Below are positions 1 through 7,897 of a DNA stretch of 64,000 nucleotides, piece by piece. The stretch comes from an uncultured Lachnospiraceae bacterium (GTDB lineage Bacteria; Bacillota; Clostridia; Lachnospirales; Lachnospiraceae). Positions within the stretch are counted from its first letter, which is position 1. Every line of letters starts with the position of its first letter. The notes under the pieces were generated by a model, which did no database searches, was not told where the DNA came from, and worked only from the letters and a program-made list of their open reading frames with translations. The stretch is from NCBI GenBank assembly GCA_910579505.1, contig CAJTTZ010000001.1, positions 186,001-250,000 on the forward strand, written 5' to 3'. Position numbers and translations under genes: made by a program.

Positions 1-269
1 CGAGCTGCAAGCTTCGGTTTAAGGCGCAGATCCCGGGGGCAGCTTTTGCGGCGGTTCTGTGGAGTATCGCGTCCTTTGCCTTTTCCGTCTATGTGGATCA
101 CTACAATGATTTTGGCACTTACGGGAGTTTGACTACAGTGGTCATTTTGATGCTCTGGTTTTACATGCTGATGTACATTCTGATGATCGGGGCGCATATC
201 AACAGGTATTTCGGGCCGGTTTATAAATTTCTTTTCGGGTGGCTTGACAAGTCAAAGGAAAGACACTAA
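1..269 (+). CDS. YihY/BrkB family membrane protein, C-terminal part
   Basis: The 5' end lies outside the window. The 88 visible codons end at TAA 267-269. They carry the family's C-terminal signature: a PGA motif, a tryptophan-containing membrane helix, then YNDFGTYGS, a second hydrophobic helix (VVILMLWFYMLMYILMIGA) and HINRY. This matches the last part of the YihY/BrkB family (once misnamed ribonuclease BN), multi-pass inner-membrane proteins of unclear function. The tail after the last helix is short and basic (LDKSKERH), which fits a cytoplasmic C-terminus. No U-rich terminator follows the stop. The family call is secure; the function is not known. Confidence 0.85.
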   Translation, partial: SCKLRFKAQIPGAAFAAVLWSIASFAFSVYVDHYNDFGTYGSLTTVVILMLWFYMLMYILMIGAHINRYFGPVYKFLFGWLDKSKERH

Positions 270-329
270 AATAGCAGATAGATTTGTTGCGGACATAATT
301 GTCCGGGGCAGAATGTCAGGAATTAAATG

Positions 330-621
330 ATGAAAAAGGCTAAGAAGGTGTCAGTAGGAGAGTTTTTTCCGCCAGAGAGAGGGAATCGTCGGCTGTGAGT
401 TCCCTTCGGTTCAGAAATGCTCCGAATTTCCCACCAGAGCTTTCCGGGTGAACCGATTGACTGTTTTGATTGATCGCATTAGTTCGGAACGTACAGGCAC
501 GTTACGCCATAAGGAAGCGTCCGTTTGTCGGTCTTGGTAGAAGGCAGAAACCGAAAACGGGAAACTGGGTGGTACCGCGGATTTTATTCGTCCCATGTGT
601 GTTGCACGTGGGACTTTTTTT
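330..621 (+). promoter_or_regulatory. T-box riboswitch, phenylalanine-specific, upstream of pheS
   Basis: The diagnostic T-box core (GGGTGGTACCGCG) lies at 567-579. Its UGGU bulge (570-573) can pair with an ACCA tRNA 3' end. In Stem I, GGTG (347-350) pairs with CACC (432-435) and GGAG (357-360) with CTCC (420-423). Between these helices sit AGTA (353-356) and GAAT (424-427), the usual specifier-loop sequences, followed directly by TTC at 428-430, a Phe codon. The AGAGAG/GTGAG apical region is at about 374-399. A terminator ends the element. By the known mechanism, uncharged tRNA-Phe stabilises the antiterminator and lets transcription enter pheS. The fold was drawn by eye. Confidence 0.93.
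590..621 (+). terminator. Intrinsic terminator of the Phe T-box
   Basis: GTCCCATGTG (590-599) pairs with CACGTGGGAC (605-614) with one G-U pair and a 5-nt loop, followed by seven T residues (615-621). The left arm lies just 3' of the T-box core, as expected for mutually exclusive terminator and antiterminator folds. Confidence 0.93.
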
Positions 622-623
622 GC

Positions 624-686
624 GCGCATGTAAGCACTGAGCAACGCGAACGAGAAATGCGGAGCATTTCGAGTCTGCTTATGCGC
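624..686 (+). repeat. Nested palindromic element in the pheS leader (copy 1)
   Basis: Outer arms GCGCAT-g-TAAGCA (624-636) and TGCTTATGCGC (676-686) pair with one bulged base. An inner hairpin GAAATGC-gga-GCATTTC (654-670) is followed by GAGTCTGCTTAT. The element follows the T-tract of the T-box terminator and would be transcribed in the pheS leader only after antitermination. It shares TTTTTGCGCG...AGCA and GAGTCTGCTTAT with the element at 57089-57138. Confidence 0.65.
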
Positions 687-724
687 ACGGAAAGCAGAGA
701 CAGAAGAAAGGATGGAGAACAGGC

Positions 725-1744
725 ATGAAAGAAAAATTGGAACAGATCAAAGCCGAGGCGCTGCGCCAGATTGAGGCAAGCGACGCCTTGGAAAAACTGA
801 ACGAAGTGAAAGTCAATTACCTTGGGAAAAAGGGTGAGCTGACGGCGGTGTTGAAGAGCATGAAGGATGTTGCGCCGGAGGATCGCCCTAAGGTGGGACA
901 GCTTGTCAATGAGACGAGAGCGGAGATTGAGAAGGTGCTGGAGGCTTCCGTCAAAAAGATGGAGAGAGCCGTCAGGGAAGCGAAGTTAAAGACGGAGGTC
1001 ATCGACGTGACCCTGCCCTCCAAAAAGAATAAGATGGGGCACCGCCATCCCAATACCATCGCATTGGAAGAGGTGGAGAGAATCTTCATCGGTATGGGCT
1101 ATGAGGTAGTGGAAGGTCCCGATGTGGAGAAAGATTATTATAACTTTGAGGCGCTCAATATTCCCGCGGACCATCCGGCAAAGGATGAGCAGGACACTTT
1201 CTACATTACCGGGGATATCCTGCTGCGGACGCAGACTTCCTCCACGCAGGTGCATGAGATGGAAAAAGGAAAGCTTCCCATCCGCATGATCGCGCCGGGG
1301 CGGGTATTCCGTGCGGACGAGGTTGATGCGACCCACTCCCCGTCCTTCCATCAGATTGAGGGGCTGGTGATTGACAGGCATATCACCTTTGCGGACTTGA
1401 AGGGAACACTTGCGGAGTTTGCAAGGGAGCTGTTCGGGGAGAACACAAAGGTGAAGTTCAGACCCCACCATTTCCCGTTCACAGAGCCCAGCGCGGAGAT
1501 GGATGTATCCTGTTTTAAGTGCGGCGGCAAGGGCTGTCGGTTCTGCAAGGGGGAGGGCTGGATTGAAATTCTCGGCTGCGGCATGGTGCATCCCCATGTG
1601 CTGGAGATGAGCGGCATCGACCCGGAGGAATACACGGGATTTGCTTTCGGCGTGGGACTGGAGCGTATCGCGCTGCTGAAATATGAAATTGATGATATGA
1701 GGCTCCTGTATGAAAATGATATCCGCTTCCTCAAACAGTTTTAA
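725..1744 (+). CDS. pheS: Phenylalanyl-tRNA synthetase alpha subunit
   Basis: Catalytic subunit of the (alpha-beta)2 enzyme that charges tRNA-Phe, cytoplasmic, 339 residues (usual bacterial length). The N-terminus (about 1-85) is a helical tRNA-binding arm. The class II core follows, with motif 2 around DATHSPSFHQIEG and motif 3 GFAFGVGLERIALLKYEIDD near the C-terminus. A CxxC...CxxC segment (SCFKCGGKGCRFCKGEGW) is typical of Firmicutes PheS. The ATG at 725 is preceded by an AGAAAGGATGG ribosome site. Expression should follow the T-box upstream. The beta subunit lies downstream, separated by a small tautomerase gene, so the three genes probably form one operon. Confidence 0.98.
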   Translation: MKEKLEQIKAEALRQIEASDALEKLNEVKVNYLGKKGELTAVLKSMKDVAPEDRPKVGQLVNETRAEIEKVLEASVKKMERAVREAKLKTEVIDVTLPSKKNKMGHRHPNTIALEEVERIFIGMGYEVVEGPDVEKDYYNFEALNIPADHPAKDEQDTFYITGDILLRTQTSSTQVHEMEKGKLPIRMIAPGRVFRADEVDATHSPSFHQIEGLVIDRHITFADLKGTLAEFARELFGENTKVKFRPHHFPFTEPSAEMDVSCFKCGGKGCRFCKGEGWIEILGCGMVHPHVLEMSGIDPEEYTGFAFGVGLERIALLKYEIDDMRLLYENDIRFLKQF

Positions 1745-1800
1745 TGGATAAAGGCTGTTAAACTGTTTTGACACGGAAGTAATTGTGAAAGGAAATAAAT

Positions 1801-2031
1801 ATGCCACATGTAAAAATCAAATGTTTTTCCGGCAGGACGGAGGAGCAGAAGAAAAAATGTGCGGAAAAGATTGCGGAAGACATTTCTGAAATACTTGGAT
1901 GCGATATGGAAAGTGTCTCTGTTGCGATTGAAGATGTTGCGCAGGAGGACTGGAAAGAGAAAGTCTGGGATAAGGATTTGGCTGCCGATCAGGATTTATT
2001 ATATAAAAAACCGGGATACTCGTATGACTAA
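1801..2031 (+). CDS. pptA: 4-oxalocrotonate tautomerase family protein (PptA/YdcE-like)
   Basis: A 76-residue protein beginning Met-Pro, so that Pro becomes the N-terminal catalytic base after Met removal, the hallmark of the tautomerase superfamily. The start (MPHVKIKCF), the middle (SVAIEDVAQEDW) and the end (LLYKKPGYS) resemble E. coli PptA/YdcE, a 77-residue enol-keto tautomerase that acts on phenylpyruvate in vitro. GAAAGGAAATAAAT precedes the ATG. The gene sits 56 nt after pheS and 80 nt before pheT with no terminator between, so it is probably co-transcribed under the Phe T-box. A link to phenylalanine metabolism is inference; the physiological substrate is unknown. Confidence 0.85.
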   Translation: MPHVKIKCFSGRTEEQKKKCAEKIAEDISEILGCDMESVSVAIEDVAQEDWKEKVWDKDLAADQDLLYKKPGYSYD

Positions 2032-2111
2032 GTTTTGCTTCGGGTAAAGAGTGTTGCAATATAAAAAATGTATAAATAAGTTACAGATTTAGAAAGGGAA
2101 AGGTTTACAGC

Positions 2112-4532
2112 ATGAATACAGCATTGTCATGGATTAAAGCATATGTGCCGGATTTAACGTGCACGGATCAGGAATATATGGACGCGATGACCCTCTCCGG
2201 GACGAAGGTGGAGGGCTACGCCAGACTGGATAAAAATCTGGAAAAGATTGTGGTGGGACAGATCAAGAAGATTGAGAAGCATCCCGACGCGGATAAGCTG
2301 ATCGTCTGTCAGGTGGATATCGGAGATGAGGAGATCCAGATCGTCACCGGCGCGCCCAACGTGAAGGAGGGGGACAAGGTCCCGGTGGTGTTGGACGGCG
2401 GCAAGGTGGCAGGCGGTCACGACGGCGGTCCTCTGCCGGAGGAAGGTATCTCGATCAAGGCGGGAAAGCTGCGCGGTGTGCCCTCAAACGGTATGATGTG
2501 CTCTATCGAGGAGCTTGGTTCCGACAGGAATTTTTACCCGGAGGCGCCGGAAATGGGCATCTATATTTTCGGGGATGATGTACAGGTTGGCGCGGATGCG
2601 GTGGAAGAACTGGGACTTCGGGATACGGTGTTTGAGTATGAAGTGACCTCAAACCGTGTAGACTGTTACAGTGTGATCGGTATTGCCAGAGAGGCGGCGG
2701 CTACGTTCAGAAAGCCTTTTGTGCTGCCGGAAGTGACGGTAAAGGGCAACGATGAGAAGGTGGAAGACTACATTTCCGTGGAGGTGCAGGACAAAGAGCT
2801 CTGCCCGAGATACTGCGCGAGAGTGTGCAAGAACATTAAAATTGCGCCCTCGCCGAAGTGGATGCAGAGACGCCTTGCGGCAAGCGGCATCCGCCCTATC
2901 AACAATCTGGTGGACATCACCAACTATGTGATGGAGGAGTACGGCCAGCCCATGCACGCCTTTGACCTGGACACCATTGCGGGGCATAAGATTATCGTCC
3001 GCAGGGCGAAGGACGGCGACGTTTTCCGCACACTGGACGGGCAGGACAGGAATCTGGATTCGGACGTGCTGATGATCTGCGACGCGGAGAAAGAAGTAGG
3101 TATTGCCGGAATCATGGGCGGCGAAAATTCCATGATTACGGACAGCGTGACGACCGTGCTCTTTGAGGCGGCGACTTTCAACGGCGCGAACATCCGCAAG
3201 TCCGCAAAGCGCGTCGGACTGCGCACAGACGCGTCGGGCAAGTTTGAAAAGGGGCTTGATCCTTACAATGCGGAGGCGGCGATCAACCGTGCCTGCCAGC
3301 TCATTGAGGAGCTTGGCTGCGGCGAGGTGGTCGGCGGCATGGTGGACGTGCACGGCGAGATGAAGGAGAAAGTGGTTCTTCCCTTTGAGCCGGAGCGTTA
3401 CAACAGTCTGCTTGGCACGGACGTTTCCGAGCAGGAAATGCTTAATATTTTTAAGATGATAGAGGTGGACTATGATGCGGAGAAGCGGACGCTTACGGTG
3501 CCGACTTTCCGCCAGGATATCCTTCGCCAGTGCGATATCGCGGAGGAAGTGGCAAGGTTTTACGGCTACGATAAGATCCCGACCACGCTGCCAAACGGCG
3601 AGGCGACTACGGGAAAACTCCCTTTCAAACTGCGCATTGAGCAGAAGGCTAGAGATATCGCGGAATACTGCGGCTTTTCACAGGGGATGTGCTATTCCTT
3701 TGAAAGTCCGAAGGTATTTGATAAATTATTGCTGTCCGCGGACGATCCGGCAAGACAGGCGATCACCATCGCGAATCCTCTGGGAGAAGATTTTTCGATT
3801 ATGCGGACGGTTCCTTTGCACGGGATGCTGACCAGCCTTGCAACCAACTACAACAGGCGAAACAAGGATGTGCGGCTCTATGAGCTCGGCAATATTTATC
3901 TGCCCAAGGCGCTTCCCCTTACGGAACTGCCCGAGGAGCGGATGCAGTTTACCCTTGGCATGTACGGCGACTGCGATTTCTTTGACATGAAGGGTGTTGT
4001 GGAGGAGTTCTTTGAGAGCGTTGGCATGCATAAAAAGGCGGTCTACGACTCGAATGCGGGCAGGAATTATCTGCATCCCGGCAGACAGGCGAATATCGAG
4101 TACGAGGGGACGCTTGTGGGGTATCTCGGCGAGGTGCACCCGGAGGTATGTGACAACTATGACTTAAAGACAAGAGCTTACGTGGCGGTGCTCGACATTC
4201 CGGCGATTCTGCCGTTTGCGACGTTTGACCGCAAGTATGAGGGCATTGCGAAGTACCCGGCGGTTTTGCGCGACATTAGCATGGTTGTGCCGAAGACCGT
4301 GATGGCTGGTCAGATCGAGGCTGTCATCGCACAGCGCGGCGGAAAGATTCTGGAAGATTACCAGCTCTTTGATATTTATGAGGGCAGCCAGATCAAGGAG
4401 GGCTTCAAGTCCATGGCTTACTCCATTACCTTCCGCGCCAAGGACAGGACGCTTGAGGAGGCGGATGTGGCCAGCGCCATGAAGAAGATTCTGAATGGGC
4501 TTGAGGGCATGGGTATCGAGCTGAGAAGTTAA
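2112..4532 (+). CDS. pheT: Phenylalanyl-tRNA synthetase beta subunit
   Basis: Large structural and editing subunit of PheRS, 806 residues, full length. Domains in order: an N-terminal OB-fold tRNA-binding domain (about 40-155, GQIKKIEKHPDADKLIVCQV and VTGAPNVKEGDKVPV), the B3/B4 editing domain (about 210-385, NNLVDITNYVMEEYGQPMHA), the B5 domain (about 400-475), the inactive catalytic-like domain, and a C-terminal ferredoxin-fold anticodon-binding domain (about 712-806, AKYPAVLRDISMVVP). A GAAAGGGAAAGG ribosome site precedes the ATG. It pairs with PheS and is probably under the same T-box. No terminator was seen after the stop. Confidence 0.98.
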   Translation: MNTALSWIKAYVPDLTCTDQEYMDAMTLSGTKVEGYARLDKNLEKIVVGQIKKIEKHPDADKLIVCQVDIGDEEIQIVTGAPNVKEGDKVPVVLDGGKVAGGHDGGPLPEEGISIKAGKLRGVPSNGMMCSIEELGSDRNFYPEAPEMGIYIFGDDVQVGADAVEELGLRDTVFEYEVTSNRVDCYSVIGIAREAAATFRKPFVLPEVTVKGNDEKVEDYISVEVQDKELCPRYCARVCKNIKIAPSPKWMQRRLAASGIRPINNLVDITNYVMEEYGQPMHAFDLDTIAGHKIIVRRAKDGDVFRTLDGQDRNLDSDVLMICDAEKEVGIAGIMGGENSMITDSVTTVLFEAATFNGANIRKSAKRVGLRTDASGKFEKGLDPYNAEAAINRACQLIEELGCGEVVGGMVDVHGEMKEKVVLPFEPERYNSLLGTDVSEQEMLNIFKMIEVDYDAEKRTLTVPTFRQDILRQCDIAEEVARFYGYDKIPTTLPNGEATTGKLPFKLRIEQKARDIAEYCGFSQGMCYSFESPKVFDKLLLSADDPARQAITIANPLGEDFSIMRTVPLHGMLTSLATNYNRRNKDVRLYELGNIYLPKALPLTELPEERMQFTLGMYGDCDFFDMKGVVEEFFESVGMHKKAVYDSNAGRNYLHPGRQANIEYEGTLVGYLGEVHPEVCDNYDLKTRAYVAVLDIPAILPFATFDRKYEGIAKYPAVLRDISMVVPKTVMAGQIEAVIAQRGGKILEDYQLFDIYEGSQIKEGFKSMAYSITFRAKDRTLEEADVASAMKKILNGLEGMGIELRS

Positions 4533-4596
4533 AAAGACGCAGGGAAGAAAATAGTAATAGAAAAGACAGATTTTGGAAGTAAAAGGTACTGCGATG

Positions 4597-4605
4597 TGGT
4601 AGAAT
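4597..4605 (+). promoter_or_regulatory. Possible extended -10 promoter for the aminopeptidase-queA pair
   Basis: TG-G-TAGAAT forms an extended -10 element about 80 nt before the start of the aminopeptidase. The nearest -35-like hexamer (TTGGAA, 4573-4578) is 21 nt away, too far for a normal promoter, so any activity would rest on the extended -10. Confidence 0.4.
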
Positions 4606-4683
4606 AGAGATAATTATGCAGTACATGCCTGCGCATTGGCGGCGCGGACTGCCAGAAAACCCGAAAAGAGAGGAGTGGTAAAT

Positions 4684-6105
4684 TTGGAGCAGAAAAACAC
4701 ATGGGAAACTTATGATGAGAAACAGCTTAAAGAAGTGGATGCTTTTGCCAGAGAGTATATGGACTTTCTGGACAGAGGAAAGACCGAGCGGGAGTGCATC
4801 GACCAGATCGTAAATACGCTGGATGAGGCGGGCTATCAGGAACTGGAGGCGCTGGTGAAGGATGGCAAAAAGCTGAAAGCCGGGGACAAGGTGTATTCCG
4901 TATGGATGAATAAATCCATTGTGATGTTTCAGATCGGTAAGGAGAAGATGGAGGACGGCATCAATATTCTCGGGGCGCACATCGACTCTCCCCGTCTGGA
5001 CGTGAAACAGAATCCTCTCTATGAGGACGGCGGTTTCGCCTATCTGGACACCCATTATTACGGCGGCGTGAAAAAGTACCAGTGGGTGACGATTCCCCTT
5101 TCCATTCACGGCGTGGTTGTGAAGAAGGACGGCAGCACCGTGGAGATCAATGTGGGAGAGAACGAGGACGATCCCGTTTTCTTCGTGTCCGACCTGCTGA
5201 TCCATCTTGCACATGAGCAGCTCGAGAAAAAGGCCGATAAGGTGATTGAGGGCGAGGCGCTTGACATCGTCATCGGCAACAGGCCGCTCGTGATTGACAA
5301 GAAGAAAAAGAAGGATGACGAGGAGGACAGCACGCCGAAGGACGCTGTGAAGAAGGGAATCCTTGAAATTTTAAAGAGAGATTACGATTTTGAGGAGGAG
5401 GACTTTATCTCCGCAGAGCTTGAAGTGGTGCCCGCCGGGAAGGCGAGGGAGGCAGGGTTTGACCGCAGCATGATTCTTTCCTACGGACAGGATGACCGCG
5501 TGTGCGCGTTCTCTTCCCTGAAAGCGATGCTGGAGATCGGACAGACCGAAAGAACGGCATGCTGTATTCTTGTGGATAAAGAGGAGATCGGCAGCGTAGG
5601 CGCGACCGGCATGCAGTCCAAATTCTTTGAGAATGCGGTGGCGGAGGTGATGAACCTTCTCGGTGAGTACAGTGAGCTTGGCCTGCGCAGATGCCTTGCG
5701 CGCTCCTGTATGCTTTCCTCCGACGTGAGCAGCGCATACGATCCGGCATATGCGTCCAGCTTTGACAAGAAGAACGTGGCTTACCTTGGCGGCGGCATGG
5801 TGTTTAACAAGTTTACGGGCAGGGGCGGCAAGTCTGGTTCCAACGACGCCAACGCGGAGTATCTCGGCCATATCCGGGCGATCTTTGAGAAGGAGAAAGT
5901 GAACTTCCAGACAGCGGAGCTTGGCAAGGTGGACCTTGGCGGCGGCGGCACGATTGCTTATATCCTTGCGCTCTACGGCATGAACGTGATTGACAGCGGC
6001 GTGGCGGTATTAAACATGCACGCGCCCTGGGAGGCGACAAGCAAGGCGGATGTGTACGAGACGAAGCGCGGGTATGTGGCTTTCTTGGAGAATGCAAGTT
6101 TATGA
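4684..6105 (+). CDS. M18 family aminopeptidase
   Basis: Zinc aminopeptidase of family M18 (aspartyl aminopeptidase/yeast aminopeptidase I type), which removes N-terminal, often acidic, residues from peptides in the cytoplasm. The expected metal and catalytic residues are visible: H99 in GAHIDSPRLD, the E300-E301 pair in DKEEIGS, D347 in SSDVSSAYDP and H446 in NMHAPWE. A Lys/Asp-rich insert (about 210-225) lies in the middle. The start chosen is TTG 4684, preceded by GAGAGGAG at good spacing, giving 473 residues; an upstream in-frame TTG at 4636 lacks a ribosome site. The stop overlaps the queA start by ATGA, so the two genes are translationally coupled. Confidence 0.92.
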   Translation: MEQKNTWETYDEKQLKEVDAFAREYMDFLDRGKTERECIDQIVNTLDEAGYQELEALVKDGKKLKAGDKVYSVWMNKSIVMFQIGKEKMEDGINILGAHIDSPRLDVKQNPLYEDGGFAYLDTHYYGGVKKYQWVTIPLSIHGVVVKKDGSTVEINVGENEDDPVFFVSDLLIHLAHEQLEKKADKVIEGEALDIVIGNRPLVIDKKKKKDDEEDSTPKDAVKKGILEILKRDYDFEEEDFISAELEVVPAGKAREAGFDRSMILSYGQDDRVCAFSSLKAMLEIGQTERTACCILVDKEEIGSVGATGMQSKFFENAVAEVMNLLGEYSELGLRRCLARSCMLSSDVSSAYDPAYASSFDKKNVAYLGGGMVFNKFTGRGGKSGSNDANAEYLGHIRAIFEKEKVNFQTAELGKVDLGGGGTIAYILALYGMNVIDSGVAVLNMHAPWEATSKADVYETKRGYVAFLENASL

Positions 6106-7136
6106 CAACATTAAAGAAATCCGATTTTTATTTTGACCTGCCGCAGGAGTTGATCGCGCAGGACCCTTTGGAGGACCGCTCCGCGTCCAGACTCCTTGTG
6201 CTGAACCGGCAGACGGGCGCGGTGGAGCATCACCATTTTAAAGAGATTACCAACTATTTAAGGCCAGGCGATTGTCTGGTCTTAAATAACACCAAGGTGA
6301 TTCCGGCAAGGCTTTTGGGCGTGAAGGAGGACACAGGGGCGGCAATCGAGGTCCTGCTTTTAAAGCGGCGGGACGGCGATGTCTGGGAAACCCTTGTAAA
6401 GCCCGGGAAAAAGGCGAGACCCGGCGCAAAGATTGTTTTTGGGGACGGGTGCCTGCGGGCGGAAGTGCTTGAGGTGGTGGAGGAGGGAAACCGACTGATC
6501 CGCTTCGACTATGAGGGGATTTTTGAGGAGGTGCTTGACCGCCTCGGTGAAATGCCTCTGCCGCCTTATATCACCCATAAATTGCAGGATAAGAACCGTT
6601 ACCAGACCGTGTACGCGAAATATGAGGGTTCTGCGGCGGCGCCTACGGCAGGACTGCATTTTACGGAAGAACTGCTTGCGCACATAGAGAAAATGGGTGT
6701 AAACATTGCCTATGTGACCCTCCATGTGGGGCTCGGCACGTTTCGTCCCGTGAAAGCGGACAACCTCTCAGAGCACCATATGCATTCCGAACATTATGAG
6801 GTGACGCCGGAGACGGCGGACCTGATCAACCGCACAAAGGAAAGCGGTGGGCGTGTGATCTGCGTGGGGACGACAAGCTGCCGTACGGTGGAGAGCGCGG
6901 CGGACGAAAGAGGCCTGGTGCAGCCGGGATGCGGCGACACGGAAATATTTATTTACCCGGGATACCGTTTCAAGGTGCTGGACTGCCTGATCACGAATTT
7001 CCATCTGCCGGAATCCACGCTGGTGATGCTTGTCTCTGCGCTTGCGGGAAGGGAGAATGTGCTTTCGGCGTACCGGGAGGCGGTGGAGGAGAAGTATCGG
7101 TTTTTCTCTTTTGGAGATGCGATGCTAATCGAATGA
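6102..7136 (+). CDS. queA: S-adenosylmethionine:tRNA ribosyltransferase-isomerase
   Basis: Transfers and isomerises the ribosyl moiety of SAM onto preQ1 at tRNA position 34 to form epoxyqueuosine, the penultimate step of queuosine synthesis. The 344-residue length is normal. Family blocks are visible: the N-terminal FDLPQELIAQDPLEDRSASRLLVL, THKLQDKNRYQTVYA, SAAAPTAGLHFT, HVGLGTFRPV, CVGTTSCRTVES and the C-terminal LITNFHLPESTLVMLVSAL. The start overlaps the preceding aminopeptidase stop by 4 nt (ATGA). No tgt or queG gene is next to it here. Confidence 0.98.
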   Translation: MTTLKKSDFYFDLPQELIAQDPLEDRSASRLLVLNRQTGAVEHHHFKEITNYLRPGDCLVLNNTKVIPARLLGVKEDTGAAIEVLLLKRRDGDVWETLVKPGKKARPGAKIVFGDGCLRAEVLEVVEEGNRLIRFDYEGIFEEVLDRLGEMPLPPYITHKLQDKNRYQTVYAKYEGSAAAPTAGLHFTEELLAHIEKMGVNIAYVTLHVGLGTFRPVKADNLSEHHMHSEHYEVTPETADLINRTKESGGRVICVGTTSCRTVESAADERGLVQPGCGDTEIFIYPGYRFKVLDCLITNFHLPESTLVMLVSALAGRENVLSAYREAVEEKYRFFSFGDAMLIE

Positions 7137-7217
7137 CATCCACATTGATATTATGCAGCCGCAAAAGACTTGATCGAACAAGTGGAAACAATTTCAAAAA
7201 ATATCCTTAAGGAACCA

Positions 7218-7655
7218 TTATTCCTTGGCCGTATTCAGTATCGAAAGCCCATGGTCGAGCAGAAGCCCGTTGGCGTCCATGATGGTCATATGCCGCTGCA
7301 GGGCGAACAGAATCAGAGCGTCCCGCTCGTCCCTGGCATACAATTCCCGGTTGCCAGACAACTTTAACAGTTTCATCGTTTCCTCCTCGGACAGACGAAG
7401 CCCGAAAGCAAGGGCGATCAGTTTATCCCGGGAGGGAATTTTTTCGCCGGCAAAAATCCGATAGACATATGCACGGCCAAGCAAAGAGCCCCGGATTACA
7501 TCCGCGCGTTTGAGGTTCTTTTGGGAGAGCAGCATATGCAGATGTTCGGCCAGGCTTCCCTTTAACAGATATTCTCTGTTCTTTGTCAGATAATCTTCCA
7601 TATCTGTTGCAGTTTTGATCTCGTGTTTCAATTCATCTGTGGATTTTTCAACCAT
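7218..7655 (-). CDS. XRE-like helix-turn-helix protein
   Basis: A 145-residue protein. Residues about 34-90 form an XRE-like HTH fold (LAEHLHMLLSQKNLKRADVI, then a second helix pair around GRAYVYRIFAGEKIPSRDKL and LALGLRLSEEE-type spacing). The N-terminal 30 residues are charged and helical. The C-terminus (DERDALILFALQRHMTIMDA) is helical and may dimerise or bind a partner. It is transcribed away from the acyltransferase at 7898, so the 240-nt gap between them holds divergent promoters. Proteins of this build also occur near bacterial Ser/Thr kinases, and one lies 2.6 kb away, but a link is speculative. The ribosome site (AAGGATT) is weak and distant. Confidence 0.7.
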   Translation of the reverse strand: MVEKSTDELKHEIKTATDMEDYLTKNREYLLKGSLAEHLHMLLSQKNLKRADVIRGSLLGRAYVYRIFAGEKIPSRDKLIALAFGLRLSEEETMKLLKLSGNRELYARDERDALILFALQRHMTIMDANGLLLDHGLSILNTAKE

Positions 7656-7687
7656 TACTATTGTGGAATCCTTCCCCTGTTCTTGCT

Positions 7688-7699
7688 GCGCATATGCGC
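7688..7699. repeat. Perfect 12-bp palindrome between divergent genes
   Basis: GCGCATATGCGC lies 33 nt upstream of the HTH gene start. It could be an operator for that regulator (autoregulation) or a chance palindrome. A similar perfect palindrome (TGCGCAATATTGCGCA) lies at 62945-62960. Confidence 0.3.
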
Positions 7700-7825
7700 G
7701 ATGACTAAAATTATTATACCTGTTTATGTTAAATGTGACAACTGCAGAAATTCCCTGGAATCCAAAAATGGACGATACGGATGAGATAAAGAAGATGGCT
7801 TCACTTATGACATGCAGGATAAAAA

Positions 7826-7869
7826 GTCTACCGGCGGTAGACCAAAAATAACGTAATTTTCCCTATAAT
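7826..7869 (+). promoter_or_regulatory. Inverted-repeat activator site and -10 of the first acyltransferase gene
   Basis: GTCTACC-GGC-GGTAGAC (7826-7842) is a perfect inverted repeat followed by CAAAA, and then TATAAT at 7864-7869. TCTACC-N4-GTAGACCAAAA-N16-TATAAT recurs with identical spacing upstream of the second acyltransferase gene (9042-9084). No TTGACA-like -35 is present; the right half-site occupies that place. This architecture suggests that a dimeric activator replaces the -35 contact. The regulator is not identified in the window. Confidence 0.65.
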
Positions 7870-7897
7870 ACCCTCATGGGAGAGGGGATTGGCAGTT

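Noticed and set aside
291..304. GGACA-taat-TGTCC palindrome after the YihY stop
   Set aside because: Only five paired bases with no T-tract; too weak for a terminator and without a clear regulator.
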